NCBI RefSeq assembly: GCF_003864335.1
Contig: NZ_BEXA01000003.1
Coordinates: 248,001-312,000 of the forward strand
From: Lentilactobacillus kosonis
GTDB lineage: Bacteria > Bacillota > Bacilli > Lactobacillales > Lactobacillaceae
DNA length: 64,000 nt
Reading direction: 5' to 3'
Of the stretch, positions 20,665-29,810 are shown one piece after another. Position numbers and translations under genes: made by a program. The notes beneath the pieces were generated by a model, which saw only the letters and a program-made list of their open reading frames with translations, searched no databases and was not told the DNA's origin. Each line of letters begins with the position of its first letter. The stretch's first letter is position 1.

Positions 20665-20673
20665 TTTTAATCC

Positions 20674-21705
20674 TTATTCGGGACAAACACATACGCCTTC
20701 TGGAACCTCAAAGTCTTTTTGAACCATTGTTAACTTACCGGTTTCAGGATTGCGAGTATATAACGTGGCATTATCAGTATTTTGATTTACTAAAATTAAA
20801 AATGTCTCATCTTGGTTTAAATTAAAGTCCCGTGGAAAATCACCTTCGGAACTAATTAATTGAATTAATTCAGCATCACTATCAGTAACCTGGAAAACAG
20901 CTAATGAATTGTGTCCCCGATTCGAAACATATACATAGTTATCATCAGCCGAAATTCTGATTGCGGCCGCCCCATTATGAGCAGTCCAATCATCAGGAAT
21001 CGTCCGAACAATCTTTTGCACTGTAAATTCACCAGTTTCCCGGTTATAATGCAAAACAGCTAGTTTACTGCTAAGCTCACCTACCAAATAGGCAGTATCA
21101 GCATCATGAGCAAACACAATATGCCGAGGACCAAATCCTGGCTCAAGCGCCAATTCACTAACTTTTGCTAAGGATCCTTGATCATCAACATCATAGACAA
21201 ATACCCGATCTAATCCCAAATCACAAACGACTACCCGATTATCCGGGGTCAGATCCATAAAGTGCGGGTGCGGACCGTCTGCTTGTTCATTCTTTGGTCC
21301 CACCTGGCCACTATGAGTTACTCGATCAGCTAATTTAAGTAATCCATCAGATTGAATTGCATAGGTACTAATCTCTGCCGTATGATAATTGGCAGTATAT
21401 ACTAAGTGACGATTATCATCAACCGTAATATAGGCTGGATTAGTATCTTGATCAATCACCCGATCAACTGGGGTTAACGGAAGTGACATGCTGGCAGCAT
21501 CAAAAATTTGCACGCCACCACCATCATTTTCTTTATCAACCATATATAATTTACCGTTTTTAGATAAGGCAACATAGGTTGGATTTCCAGCCGGTCCCAC
21601 AAACTGCAAATTTTCAATTTGCTTAGCATCTGAATTTAAATCTAATTGATAAACTCCCTTGCTTGTTTTGTGCGTATATGTTCCAATATAAAATTGTTCA
21701 ATCAT
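20674..21705 (-). CDS. pgl: Lactonase, seven-bladed beta-propeller (6-phosphogluconolactonase type)
   Basis: A 343-residue cytosolic protein of the lactonase family (PF10282), likely hydrolysing 6-phosphogluconolactone in the oxidative pentose phosphate route. It begins with F-Y-I-G-T-Y-T-H and has the repeated blade pattern; D-G-P-H-P-H, G-P-R-H-I-V-F and the N-R-G-H-N-S-L segment are typical. AGGAGG precedes ATG 21705. Some members act on other lactones, so the substrate is inferred from the family. Confidence 0.85.
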   Translation of the reverse strand: MIEQFYIGTYTHKTSKGVYQLDLNSDAKQIENLQFVGPAGNPTYVALSKNGKLYMVDKENDGGGVQIFDAASMSLPLTPVDRVIDQDTNPAYITVDDNRHLVYTANYHTAEISTYAIQSDGLLKLADRVTHSGQVGPKNEQADGPHPHFMDLTPDNRVVVCDLGLDRVFVYDVDDQGSLAKVSELALEPGFGPRHIVFAHDADTAYLVGELSSKLAVLHYNRETGEFTVQKIVRTIPDDWTAHNGAAAIRISADDNYVYVSNRGHNSLAVFQVTDSDAELIQLISSEGDFPRDFNLNQDETFLILVNQNTDNATLYTRNPETGKLTMVQKDFEVPEGVCVCPE

Positions 21706-21794
21706 TAGTAATGGCCTCCTAAATTGTCTACGCTTTCATTATGCCATAACAAGCGCTGCTAATGAAATAATATTTGTAAATGAAGGTAAAAAAT

Positions 21795-22314
21795 ATGTCA
21801 AAAATTCGAAAAATACCATCCCGTTTTAACCGCTAATTACACCTTAGACTGGTTAACTCAAACTCCAGTAAAACAAATCTTTGATTTATATCAAGGCCCA
21901 ACCTTTGAAACCAGCCTAACAGTTGATCGACCCAAAGATATCTTGGAGACAGTTCATAACGTCAATCACACAATGCAAAAAGTGATGGGCGAACAAGAAT
22001 TGACTTGGGGCATTACAGATTCTGCAACCGGTGATTTTTTAGGTATTATTAAAGCATTTAACTTAAAAGCAGCTGATGGAACTGCTCAAATTTCATTTAT
22101 TACCAAAACTCACCAGCCAGAAACATTATTATTACAAGTTGTCCAGCGAACCGTAAAATTTATCATCGACCATTTTGAATCTGACCAAGTTTTAATTCAT
22201 CTCGAAGAGCTCGATGATAACGTCATTGAAGTCATTGAATCGCTAGGTTTCAAATCTAATGCTAACGCAAACTGGTCGTTTCAGTTAACCGCAGCGATCA
22301 GAGCTAACTTCTAA
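21795..22314 (+). CDS. GNAT-like acetyltransferase (frameshifted)
   Basis: A small protein resembling RimJ/RimL-type N-acetyltransferases: T-W-G-I-T-D-S-A-T-G-D-F-L-G-I-I in the middle and E-V-I-E-S-L-G-F near the C-terminus. The clear acetyl-CoA loop (Q-x-x-G-x-G/A) is not obvious, so activity is uncertain. The first 12 codons from ATG 21795 are in a different frame from the rest; removing one C from the C-C-C run at 21829-21831 joins them and gives 172 residues. If that correction is wrong, the gene starts near 21943. Confidence 0.6.
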
Positions 22315-22352
22315 TGCAATTTGTAACTAATTGATGTTTTGAGAAAAATAAT

Positions 22353-22367
22353 TTAGAATGATTCTTA
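22353..22367 (+). promoter_or_regulatory. PerR-type operator before the Fur-family gene
   Basis: TTAGAATGATTCTTA is a near-perfect inverted repeat close to the Bacillus Per box (TTATAATNATTATAA), 34 bases before the start codon. It suggests autoregulation. Confidence 0.6.
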
Positions 22368-22400
22368 GATAATAGGAATGATTTTTAGGGAGGTGGTCAG

Positions 22401-22868
22401 TTGACCAGTAAAACCTTGGGTGCAGCACTAAGCAGTTTAAAGGAATCTGGAGTGAGAATTACTCCCCAACGAGAAATTATCTTGGATTATTTAATCAAGG
22501 TGGACACCCACCCTACGGTTGAAATGATTCATGATGGTATCGATGCCAGATTGCCAAACTTAAGCGTAGCAACTATTTATAACACTTTAAAACTATTAGT
22601 AGACAAGGGATTAGTAATTGAATTACCTAATGATGACGGTGGTGTTAGATATGACTTCTTTGGCACACCTCACTACCATGCCATTTGTGAAAATTGTGGT
22701 AAAATTGTCGATATTTACTCTAATCAATATGCAGAAATTGTTCGTAGAATCAGAGCCGAAACTGCTGATCAAACCGGGTATACTGTAACCGGTACTCAGT
22801 TAGAAGTTACCGGACTATGTCCTGAGTGCCAGCAAAAGCTCCAAGCAACTTCAACAAATAACCATTAG
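22401..22868 (+). CDS. perR: Fur-family regulator, PerR-like
   Basis: A 155-residue metal-dependent repressor with an N-terminal winged helix (I-T-P-Q-R, L-S-V-A-T-I-Y-N-T-L) and a C-terminal dimer domain. The regulatory-metal residues of PerR are there: H-P-T, R-Y-D-F, H-Y-H and I-V-D-I. The structural zinc cysteines C-E-N-C and C-P-E-C are also present. PerR senses peroxide through Fe-catalysed His oxidation; a Fur or Zur role cannot be ruled out. The start is TTG 22401, set by GGGAGGTGG nine bases upstream. Monocistronic. Confidence 0.85.
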   Translation: MTSKTLGAALSSLKESGVRITPQREIILDYLIKVDTHPTVEMIHDGIDARLPNLSVATIYNTLKLLVDKGLVIELPNDDGGVRYDFFGTPHYHAICENCGKIVDIYSNQYAEIVRRIRAETADQTGYTVTGTQLEVTGLCPECQQKLQATSTNNH

Positions 22869-22952
22869 CTTTAATACTGTAGAACGATAACATTGTCATT
22901 ATTTGATAATGTTTGTCAACAACTCTTAATATGATTGACAACTAGCTTCACT

Positions 22953-22997
22953 AAGCCCATAGCTGCGCCATTTATCGCGCATTATGGGCTTTCTTTA
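22953..22997 (+). terminator. Terminator after perR
   Basis: AAGCCCATA...TATGGGCTT stem with inner GCGC/GCGC pair and T-rich tail. Confidence 0.75.
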
Positions 22998-23126
22998 TTC
23001 TTGATACTGAGCCTTGAATCATATATAGTATTGGCTGTTAAAACGAATTACAAGTTTATCTAATATATAAATTAAACTTTAAAAATATAAAAATCACAAT
23101 TATATAGTGAACAGGGAGCGTTCAAT

Positions 23127-24281
23127 TTGAAAAAGAAAATCTTTAAAACTATTTGTACACTATCATTTGCGGCCTTAGGGTTAATCGCATCTTCTGGTGC
23201 TCAATCTGCTCACGCTGAAAGTGTTAACAACTACATTGCAAACAACAATATTGGTCATGCAAAAATTACATCCGCCGTTTGGAGCGGTTTTCCCAAAAAC
23301 AGTTATCGTCACAGTGGCAGGCCTGAAGGAGTTGTTGTTCACGAGACCGCTAACCCTAGCTCAACGATCTATAACGAAATTGCCTATATGAAACGTAACT
23401 ATAACGCCGCTTTTGTTCATTCATTTGTTGATTCAAGCCGGATTATCAACATTGCAAATACTAAGTACTTAGCTTGGGGAGCTGGACCCATCGCTAACGC
23501 TAGATTTGTGCAATTCGAACAGGTTCGAGTTCATAGTAAAACCGCCTTTGCTAAAGAAATGGCCAACTCTGCCTACTATACCGCATACTTATTGAAACAG
23601 TACGGTTTAAAACCAAATGATGCTGCTTATGATGGCAAGGGAACGGTTTGGTCTCATGATGCCGTTTCAAGATACCTTGGTGGTACTGACCATACCGATC
23701 CCAAAGCTTATTTTGCCTCAGCTGGTAAAACATATTTTGGCACCTCATACACCTTTGCTCAGTTCTATCAATTAGTAAAGACTAATTACAATAATCTTAC
23801 TTCCAGCGCTCATACTGCCACTGATAGTTATGACAAAGTCAGCTACAAATCTGCCAATGATACTGCATCACTAAGTAAGAATTACAAATCATACCGGCTT
23901 TACAACCATGTAAAGAATTCTCGCGCCAACGTTAAGAGTTACTCATGGAACTCCGTTAGTGCCAAGAATGGCAAGAAGGTTTATATCGATAATATCGCTC
24001 GTAAAGATTCAGGTAAGTACGCTTGGTATCGCATTCGCTTTGCTAAAAGCAGCACCGCTAAGAAATACTGGGTCTACGAAAAGGCACTTAATGTAACTGC
24101 TGACAATACTGAAGACATTACGAATGAAGACGTAGCAACTGTTAGCCAATATACTAACAGCAACGTAACTAGTTCCGCTGTCTCAGACTCAAGTACCAGT
24201 GAGAGCGCTAATAGCTCTAGTGACAACTCAGCAAATGCTAGCGCCAATTCAACCAGCACCAGCATTGATTCCAGCAACTAA
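23127..24281 (+). CDS. Secreted N-acetylmuramoyl-L-alanine amidase
   Basis: A 384-residue exported cell-wall hydrolase. The signal peptide (residues 1-30) ends in A-H-A. An Amidase_2 domain (about 35-220) has the zinc histidines in V-V-V-H-E and in S-H-D-A-V-S-R-Y with H-T-D-P-K-A-Y. A GW/SH3-like wall-binding module (about 240-335) is followed by a low-complexity Ser/Asn/Ala tail (about 340-384). The start is TTG 23127 after GGGAG. Monocistronic. The autolysin role is inferred from domain order. Confidence 0.87.
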   Translation: MKKKIFKTICTLSFAALGLIASSGAQSAHAESVNNYIANNNIGHAKITSAVWSGFPKNSYRHSGRPEGVVVHETANPSSTIYNEIAYMKRNYNAAFVHSFVDSSRIINIANTKYLAWGAGPIANARFVQFEQVRVHSKTAFAKEMANSAYYTAYLLKQYGLKPNDAAYDGKGTVWSHDAVSRYLGGTDHTDPKAYFASAGKTYFGTSYTFAQFYQLVKTNYNNLTSSAHTATDSYDKVSYKSANDTASLSKNYKSYRLYNHVKNSRANVKSYSWNSVSAKNGKKVYIDNIARKDSGKYAWYRIRFAKSSTAKKYWVYEKALNVTADNTEDITNEDVATVSQYTNSNVTSSAVSDSSTSESANSSSDNSANASANSTSTSIDSSN

Positions 24282-24319
24282 TCAGTTGACAGTCAACTAA
24301 AAATTGCCTATTATTACTT

Positions 24320-24497
24320 TACTGAAAGACCAAGTAGCGCAATCCAGAGAAGAATTTGTTTGGTGCAAGAATTCTAAAGTCGCGAATCCTATCTTTCTTC
24401 AATTCATTTAAATAAATACTTAAAAAGTGTAAAGCTCTGCTTTGAATGAGAATGGTACCGCCCAATTGGGTGTCTCAATTTCAAGGCAGAGCTTTTT
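24320..24497 (+). ncRNA. T-box leader, proline-specific
   Basis: The T-box core AATGGTACCGC (24451-24461) lies inside a hairpin whose outer arms AAAGCTCTGC...GCAGAGCTTTTT form a terminator ending at 24497. Stem I shows AGAGAAG, GGTG and a specifier region GAATCCTA; CCT at 24388-24390 is a proline codon. Uncharged tRNA-Pro should pair with the T-box and allow transcription of proBA. T-box control of proBA is known in B. subtilis. Confidence 0.85.
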
Positions 24498-24514
24498 AGA
24501 AAATAGGTGATCAT

Positions 24515-25344
24515 GTGACAATCAATCGAAATATTAACGCACAACGAATTGTCGTCAAATTGGTACTAGTAGTTTGATTCACGCTAACGGGACGGTTAAT
24601 TTACAAACCTTCGATCAATTAGCGTATGTATTAAGCGAGCTAAATAATCAAGGTAAGGAACTAATTCTTGTTTCATCCGGAGCAATCGGTGTGGGTTTAA
24701 ATAAACTTAATCTTAAGAGTCGCCCCACCAAAATTGGTGCACAACAGGCACTTGCTGCCATCGGTCAATCAGAATTGATGACATTGTTTACCCAACGATT
24801 TAATCACTACTTAACCAATATTGCCCAAGTATTATTAACTCATGATGTTTTTGATTTTCCGCAAAGTAATGCATCAGTTATGAACACAATTAATTATTTA
24901 TTAAAAGACAATATCATTCCTATCGTAAATGAAAATGATACGGTTGCAACTGATGAATTAGATCACCGAACAACCTTCGGCGATAACGATCAGCTATCTG
25001 CAATCGTTGCTAGTCATATGGATGCCGACTTGCTAATTGTTCTTTCCGACGTTGATGGTTTCTATGATGATAACCCTAATAACAATCCCCATGCACACTT
25101 GATCAGTCAAATTGATGATATCGACGACAACACCTTTACCATTGCTGGAGGAACTGGTAGTCGCTTTGGGACTGGTGGCATGAAAACCAAATTAGCAGCT
25201 GCCAAGCGGATGATTGACGAAGATCGCAAAATGATTCTCGCTAACGGTCAAGATCCTCGAATAATTTTTGACATCCTAGCGGGTCAACCTATTGGAACTC
25301 TATTTACTAATAACAATCATCTAACCAAGGAGGTTCAATTATGA
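24515..25344 (+). CDS. proB: Glutamate 5-kinase (frameshifted)
   Basis: First enzyme of proline synthesis, phosphorylating glutamate. It has an amino-acid-kinase fold: S-S-G-A-I-G-V-G, N-E-N-D-T-V, F-G-D-N-D-Q-L-S-A and G-T-G-G-M-K-T-K. The first 20 codons from GTG 24515 (AGGTGAT upstream) read R-I-V-V-K and then shift; one extra A in the C-A-A-A run at about 24557 continues as I-G-T-S-S-L-I-H, the expected ATP-binding start. Corrected length is 276 residues; no PUA domain is present, as in lactobacilli. It overlaps proA by four bases. Confidence 0.92.
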
Positions 25345-26585
25345 CAGATGATCTAACTCAAATTGGGGCTAACGCTAAGCAAGCCGCATTTCAATTGGCC
25401 AACTTAGATACTGAAACCAAAAATCGGGTTTTAAATACGTTTGCTGACGAACTGCTTAGAAACACTAATAAAATTGTTGCCGCTAACCAAGCTGATCTAA
25501 AAAATGCAACTGACTTACCTGCTAAGTTTGTTGACAGATTAACCTTAACTACTGAAAGAATTGCTGACATGGCTGCGGGGTTACGCCAGGTTGCCGGTCT
25601 TGCTGATCCGATTGGTAACGTGGATACTGGCTTCACTAACAAAGCAGGATTAATGATCGAGCAACGCCGCGTTCCAATCGGAGTAATTGCCATGATTTTC
25701 GAGGCTCGGCCAAACGTTAGTGTCGATGCTTCAGCACTAACTTTCAAGAGCGGGAACGCTGTAATTTTGCGAGGTGGCAAAGAAGCTATTAATTCTAATA
25801 CTGCACTAGTTAACATCTTACGCAGTGTGTTAAAAGTCAACCAACTTAACGAGAATGCCATTCAGATTATTCAGGACACTAGTCACGAAATGGCTAATCA
25901 ATTGATGCACCTTAATCAATACGTTGATGTCCTAATTCCGCGCGGCGGGGCTGGGTTAATCAAAACGGTTGTTCAGAATGCTACCGTCCCGGTAATTGAA
26001 ACCGGAGCTGGTAACTGTCACATATACGTTGATCAGACTGCTGATGCACAAATGGCCACTAACATTATCGTCAACGCTAAGGTTCAACGACCAAGTGTTT
26101 GCAACGCTGCTGAGAAGTTGATCATTAATGCTAATGCCGCTGAAAAATTACTTCCAAAAATTGCTCAAGCTTTAGCAGATAATGGCGTTGAACTTCGTGG
26201 TGATGACCGCAGTCAACAAATCGTTAATTCAATTTTACCTGCTGCCGATGAAGACTGGTCAACTGAATACAATGATTTGATTATGGCCGTGAAAGTGGTT
26301 GATACACTTGATGAAGCAATCAATCACATCAATCAATATAGTACTGGCCATTCTGAAGCAATTATTACTAATGACTACGCCAACGCTAAAAAATTTCAGC
26401 AATTAATCGACTCTGCCTGTGTTTACGTCAATGCCTCCACACGCTTCACTGACGGCTTTGAATTTGGCTTTGGTGCGGAAATTGGAATTAGTACCCAAAA
26501 GCTTCACGCCCGGGGGCCAATGGGTCTTAACGAAATTACCACCACCAAGTATGTAATTTCTGGCAACGGTCAAATTCGCCAATAA
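25341..26585 (+). CDS. proA: Gamma-glutamyl phosphate reductase
   Basis: NADPH-dependent reductase that makes glutamate semialdehyde for proline. It has 414 residues, normal length, and an aldehyde-dehydrogenase fold. The catalytic cysteine is in R-P-S-V-C-N-A-A-E. I-F-E-A-R-P-N-V-S-V-D-A, I-P-R-G-G-A-G-L and the C-terminal A-R-G-P-M-G block are all family signatures. AGGAGG precedes ATG 25341, within the end of proB. proBA is controlled by the upstream T-box. Confidence 0.96.
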   Translation: MTDDLTQIGANAKQAAFQLANLDTETKNRVLNTFADELLRNTNKIVAANQADLKNATDLPAKFVDRLTLTTERIADMAAGLRQVAGLADPIGNVDTGFTNKAGLMIEQRRVPIGVIAMIFEARPNVSVDASALTFKSGNAVILRGGKEAINSNTALVNILRSVLKVNQLNENAIQIIQDTSHEMANQLMHLNQYVDVLIPRGGAGLIKTVVQNATVPVIETGAGNCHIYVDQTADAQMATNIIVNAKVQRPSVCNAAEKLIINANAAEKLLPKIAQALADNGVELRGDDRSQQIVNSILPAADEDWSTEYNDLIMAVKVVDTLDEAINHINQYSTGHSEAIITNDYANAKKFQQLIDSACVYVNASTRFTDGFEFGFGAEIGISTQKLHARGPMGLNEITTTKYVISGNGQIRQ

Positions 26586-26599
26586 TCATTTTTGATAAA

Positions 26600-26655
26600 A
26601 ATAAAACTAGGTAAACCCATATTTTGTAAAGCTGGGTTTACCTAGTTTTTTTATT
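26600..26655. terminator. Terminator after proBA
   Basis: AAACTAGGTAAACCCA...TGGGTTTACCTAGTTT stem with long T run; also faces the convergent YibE/F gene. Confidence 0.85.
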
Positions 26656-27439
26656 TATGGCTTGATTCAGCCTGACTACGTTTAACTGTCATAATCCACG
26701 TAGTAATAGGAATTGTGAGCACCACTCCTATTAACGACAACACAATCGCAATCAACTCGTTTGCAAATACCTTATCATTGATAATGGAGCCAAAGCTATA
26801 GCCTAAGCCATTTAACCAAATAAACAAAGCTAGCGAACTACCGAAAAATCCAAAAAATAATGTATTCACAGCTGTACCAATAATCTCCTTACCAATCTCA
26901 ATTCCGTCCTGAAATAACCATGCACTGGTGATTTTCGTGTGAACAGTTAATATTTCATCTAATCCAGAAGCGATTGCGATCGCTGCCTCCGCAATTGCCC
27001 CTAATGAAGTCAAAATTGCTGTACAAATCGCGATCTTAGTAAAATTAATTCCGATTAAAACCGACAATCCTTCAAGCTCTTCACTATCTTCCAATCCGAA
27101 GCCACCTACTTTGGCCCAATATTCAATTGGTACAATTGCCAAAACCAAAATGACAAGAATAATTAGCGCCCCGAGAAATGCTGAATTAGTGGCATTATCA
27201 CTTGCGTTGCTCCAGTAAATAGTAATCGCTAAGACCACAATGCTAGCCGTCACTGTCACGATAATAGGTGGAAATTGAAAGGCTATTAGAACAATCGTAA
27301 AGAATATAATGCCGAAGTTAACGACTAAACTTAAGAACGCCCCCATCCCGTTACTGCCACCAACAAATAGCATTAAACCTAATAAGATAATAAATAGTAA
27401 TGTAATGGTTCCCATTAGCGCCCACCTGCTTTCAGCCAC
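26651..27439 (-). CDS. YibE/F family membrane protein (second copy)
   Basis: A 262-residue protein with about seven membrane helices. The C-terminal half has the YibE/F pattern G-A-I-A-E-A-A-I-A-I-A-S-G-L-D-E and I-G-K-E-I-I-G-T-A-V-N-T-L-F-F. It overlaps the preceding YibE/F gene by 25 bases and is clearly in its operon. The pair probably forms one complex. The family has no firmly assigned function; some members are annotated as permease-like. Confidence 0.8.
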   Translation of the reverse strand: MAESRWALMGTITLLFIILLGLMLFVGGSNGMGAFLSLVVNFGIIFFTIVLIAFQFPPIIVTVTASIVVLAITIYWSNASDNATNSAFLGALIILVILVLAIVPIEYWAKVGGFGLEDSEELEGLSVLIGINFTKIAICTAILTSLGAIAEAAIAIASGLDEILTVHTKITSAWLFQDGIEIGKEIIGTAVNTLFFGFFGSSLALFIWLNGLGYSFGSIINDKVFANELIAIVLSLIGVVLTIPITTWIMTVKRSQAESSHK

Positions 27440-28539
27440 AAACTGGATAGAAAACTAGCAAAGATGACCGTTAATACAATTCCAATTGCACTAACTAGAC
27501 TCGAAAGCATTCCTAACGACATGTTCATTGAAAATGAGTAGCTCCACGAGTTACCATTTCTTAAATAAATTAGTGTCATCGGGAGTGTTTCAGCCATAAA
27601 CACAAAGAAAAGTACATTAATTAACGGTCCCATGATTGACCGACCAATTTGACGGCCAGAATTAAAAATTTGACGTTTTGATAGCGTTGGCTGCTCATTT
27701 TTTAACGTTGCAAGTGCGGCCACAATATCAACCGACTCATCCATCACAGCCCCCAAAACGCCAATTAAGACTTCAGCTACAAATAGTGGTCGCGGTAGCT
27801 GAGTCACATACTGCATTGACTCATAATAAACACCTCGTTCGTGCGTGATTCCAAATACTGCCATTAATAATATAATCGTCACAACGGTAGCCCCAACCAC
27901 AGCAGCTAATGATACCCACATTCGTTGATTCCAACCAACCACTAATATCAATGTTAATGTACAAAAAATCATTGCAAGAATACTAAAAATCAGAATTACG
28001 TTAGCTCCTCGAACATGACCATTTAATTGAATTGCTGTAATAAATAAAATTGTATTAATAATAATACTTGATATAACTGTAATCCCTTGCCACTTCAAAA
28101 AAACAAACAACAAACAAACTGCCAAGGTAATCAAAAACGCAATCGGGGTATCCCGTTTAACATCCTTAACAGTCGCCTGTAATTTTTTGTGATCATGAAT
28201 CGTCAAAAATACTTTCTGCCCTTTATGTAATTTCTGGTCCATCGCTCCAGAATCGGAGTATTCATTGCCAATCGTTAAATGTTCTCCGACATGTCGACCA
28301 TTAGTGATTACCCCGGAAATTTTTTGCTGGTGTTCATAATCCTGATTTTGAAATTCATCAGTTACTTTAGTTCCGCTCAGATTTTTGACCACTGTTATCT
28401 GCATAATCGGTTCAGAATAAAACTGATCATTATGATTAACCGCTATCACTACCCCGACACAAACCATGATAATCGCCATAATTTGTGCCCATTTAATCTT
28501 CTTAATTAACCGCATATCACGTCTTCTTTTCAGGTTCAT
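27415..28539 (-). CDS. YibE/F family membrane protein (first copy)
   Basis: A 374-residue protein with an N-terminal helix, an extracytoplasmic beta domain (about 35-125) and seven or so helices carrying G-A-V-M-D-E-S-V-D-I-V-A-A-L and G-R-Q-I-G-R-S-I-M-G-P-L-I-N, the core YibE/F signatures. The start is uncertain: neither ATG 28539 nor ATG 28515 has a strong ribosome binding site. Co-transcribed with the second YibE/F gene. Function not known. Confidence 0.82.
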   Translation of the reverse strand: MNLKRRRDMRLIKKIKWAQIMAIIMVCVGVVIAVNHNDQFYSEPIMQITVVKNLSGTKVTDEFQNQDYEHQQKISGVITNGRHVGEHLTIGNEYSDSGAMDQKLHKGQKVFLTIHDHKKLQATVKDVKRDTPIAFLITLAVCLLFVFLKWQGITVISSIIINTILFITAIQLNGHVRGANVILIFSILAMIFCTLTLILVVGWNQRMWVSLAAVVGATVVTIILLMAVFGITHERGVYYESMQYVTQLPRPLFVAEVLIGVLGAVMDESVDIVAALATLKNEQPTLSKRQIFNSGRQIGRSIMGPLINVLFFVFMAETLPMTLIYLRNGNSWSYSFSMNMSLGMLSSLVSAIGIVLTVIFASFLSSLWLKAGGR

Positions 28540-28631
28540 TTTATTGATATTGTATCATTATGTATCTTAACTAATTTTATTTTCCAACTACTATTAATAA
28601 AATCTCAACAGTCATTTTAAATTTTACGCAA

Positions 28632-28672
28632 TAAAAAAGGCCCTGCAAATCAACACCAGCAAGGTCAATTTC
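28632..28672 (-). terminator. Terminator after the universal stress protein gene
   Basis: On the minus strand, GACCTTGCTGG...CAGGGCC with a T6 tail. Confidence 0.6.
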
Positions 28673-28677
28673 GTAAC

Positions 28678-29103
28678 TTATTCAATCACTAATACATGGG
28701 TAACTGAATGGCGAACAACATACTCAGTTGTTGATCCTAATAAAGATCTCGAAATTCCATTTACTCCAGATTTACCAACTACGGTTAGCTGAGTGTTAAA
28801 TCGTTGGGGTAATTCCTTTGAAATCGCTTGCTTAGGCACTCCAATTACGAAGTGGGTTTCTGACTCAACTCCTTCATCAGATGCCAGCTGCTTGGCCTTA
28901 GCGAGGATTTCTTCTGCTCGTTTTTGAAAGGATTCCATGACGTCTTGTCCCAACGTGACCCCATATTGAACATATCGTTGGTCAGTCGCAACCGATACGA
29001 TCTCTAAGATTGATCCTAGCTTCTTAGCTAATTTTACGGCTTCTCGTAACGCTGCATTAGCGTTTTCACTACCATCAAGTGGAACTAAAATTCTATCATA
29101 CAT
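28678..29103 (-). CDS. Universal stress protein UspA family
   Basis: A 141-residue single-domain Usp protein: Y-D-R-I-L-V-P-L-D-G-S at the start and the ATP-binding G-x2-G-x9-G-S-T type motif near the end (V-V-G-K-S-G-V-N-G...L-L-G-S-T-T). Likely an ATP-binding stress protein. ATG 29103 is chosen because GGAGGG lies just upstream; an earlier TTG overlaps it. Monocistronic. Confidence 0.9.
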   Translation of the reverse strand: MYDRILVPLDGSENANAALREAVKLAKKLGSILEIVSVATDQRYVQYGVTLGQDVMESFQKRAEEILAKAKQLASDEGVESETHFVIGVPKQAISKELPQRFNTQLTVVGKSGVNGISRSLLGSTTEYVVRHSVTHVLVIE

Positions 29104-29179
29104 ACTAATCCCTCCAAGCAATTATTTAACTTTTATTTTATCATTAAGCATCTAACGCTGATAACAAAACAACTTCTTT

Positions 29180-29677
29180 TTACTCGTAATCTAACTTGGC
29201 AACCAACTGCTTATTCTGCTTAAACTCATTAATTCTTTCTGCCAATCGCAACTCATAATCTTGGCAAAGGTACTTTTCTTCTGCACTTTCCGGAATAACT
29301 TGAGGAACTTCGGTAACCGTCTTATCAGTAATTACCAAACTACAAAATGCCGTGAACGCCACCTGCTTGGCTGCAGTTACCTTATCTTGAGTAACAAATT
29401 TAGTAAACACCTCAACCGCTTTAGGGATGGCCCCTGTAACATAAGACACACACTTATAAATTTTCTGCTCACTGATTGGTTTAATAAAGTGAACTCGATC
29501 ATATGATGCCGTCACAAACGGTACGCCTGGCAGAAATTTAACCACCGAAATGCCAGCATTAGCGTCTAAAATTTCTAATGTGCGACCGCCAAATTGAATA
29601 TCATTATTGTTAAGATTACTTGGGAAAACGTAACCTTCATAAACCGTTCTTGTATCCTTACAATAAATTCGCTTCAT
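29180..29677 (-). CDS. Acyl-CoA thioesterase, hotdog fold (YciA-like)
   Basis: A 165-residue protein that matches cytosolic acyl-CoA hydrolases: F-G-G-R-T-L-E-I-L-D-A-N-A-G-I-S near residues 29-44, then V-T-A-S-Y-D-R-V-H-F-I-K-P-I, and the P-x-V-I-P-E-S-A-E-E-K tail typical of this subgroup. The central helix keeps Asp but in a D-A-N-A-G variant of the usual D-E-V-A-G. Substrate range unknown. A clear ribosome binding site (GGGGG) precedes ATG 29677. Confidence 0.78.
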   Translation of the reverse strand: MKRIYCKDTRTVYEGYVFPSNLNNNDIQFGGRTLEILDANAGISVVKFLPGVPFVTASYDRVHFIKPISEQKIYKCVSYVTGAIPKAVEVFTKFVTQDKVTAAKQVAFTAFCSLVITDKTVTEVPQVIPESAEEKYLCQDYELRLAERINEFKQNKQLVAKLDYE

Positions 29678-29810
29678 ATTTTAACCCCCAACTGATTGGA
29701 ATATACTTTATATAATACCTGAGAATTTAGCGAAATGAATGTTAAAAGCTTTGCTATCAGTTTTCAATGAACTATACTTGTTTCTAACGTTATATTTAGG
29801 AGGAATCAAA

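Noticed and set aside
24074-24277. Minus-strand frame rich in Leu/Ala/Glu
   Set aside because: It is antisense to the Ser-rich tail of the secreted amidase, which produces a repetitive but meaningless translation.
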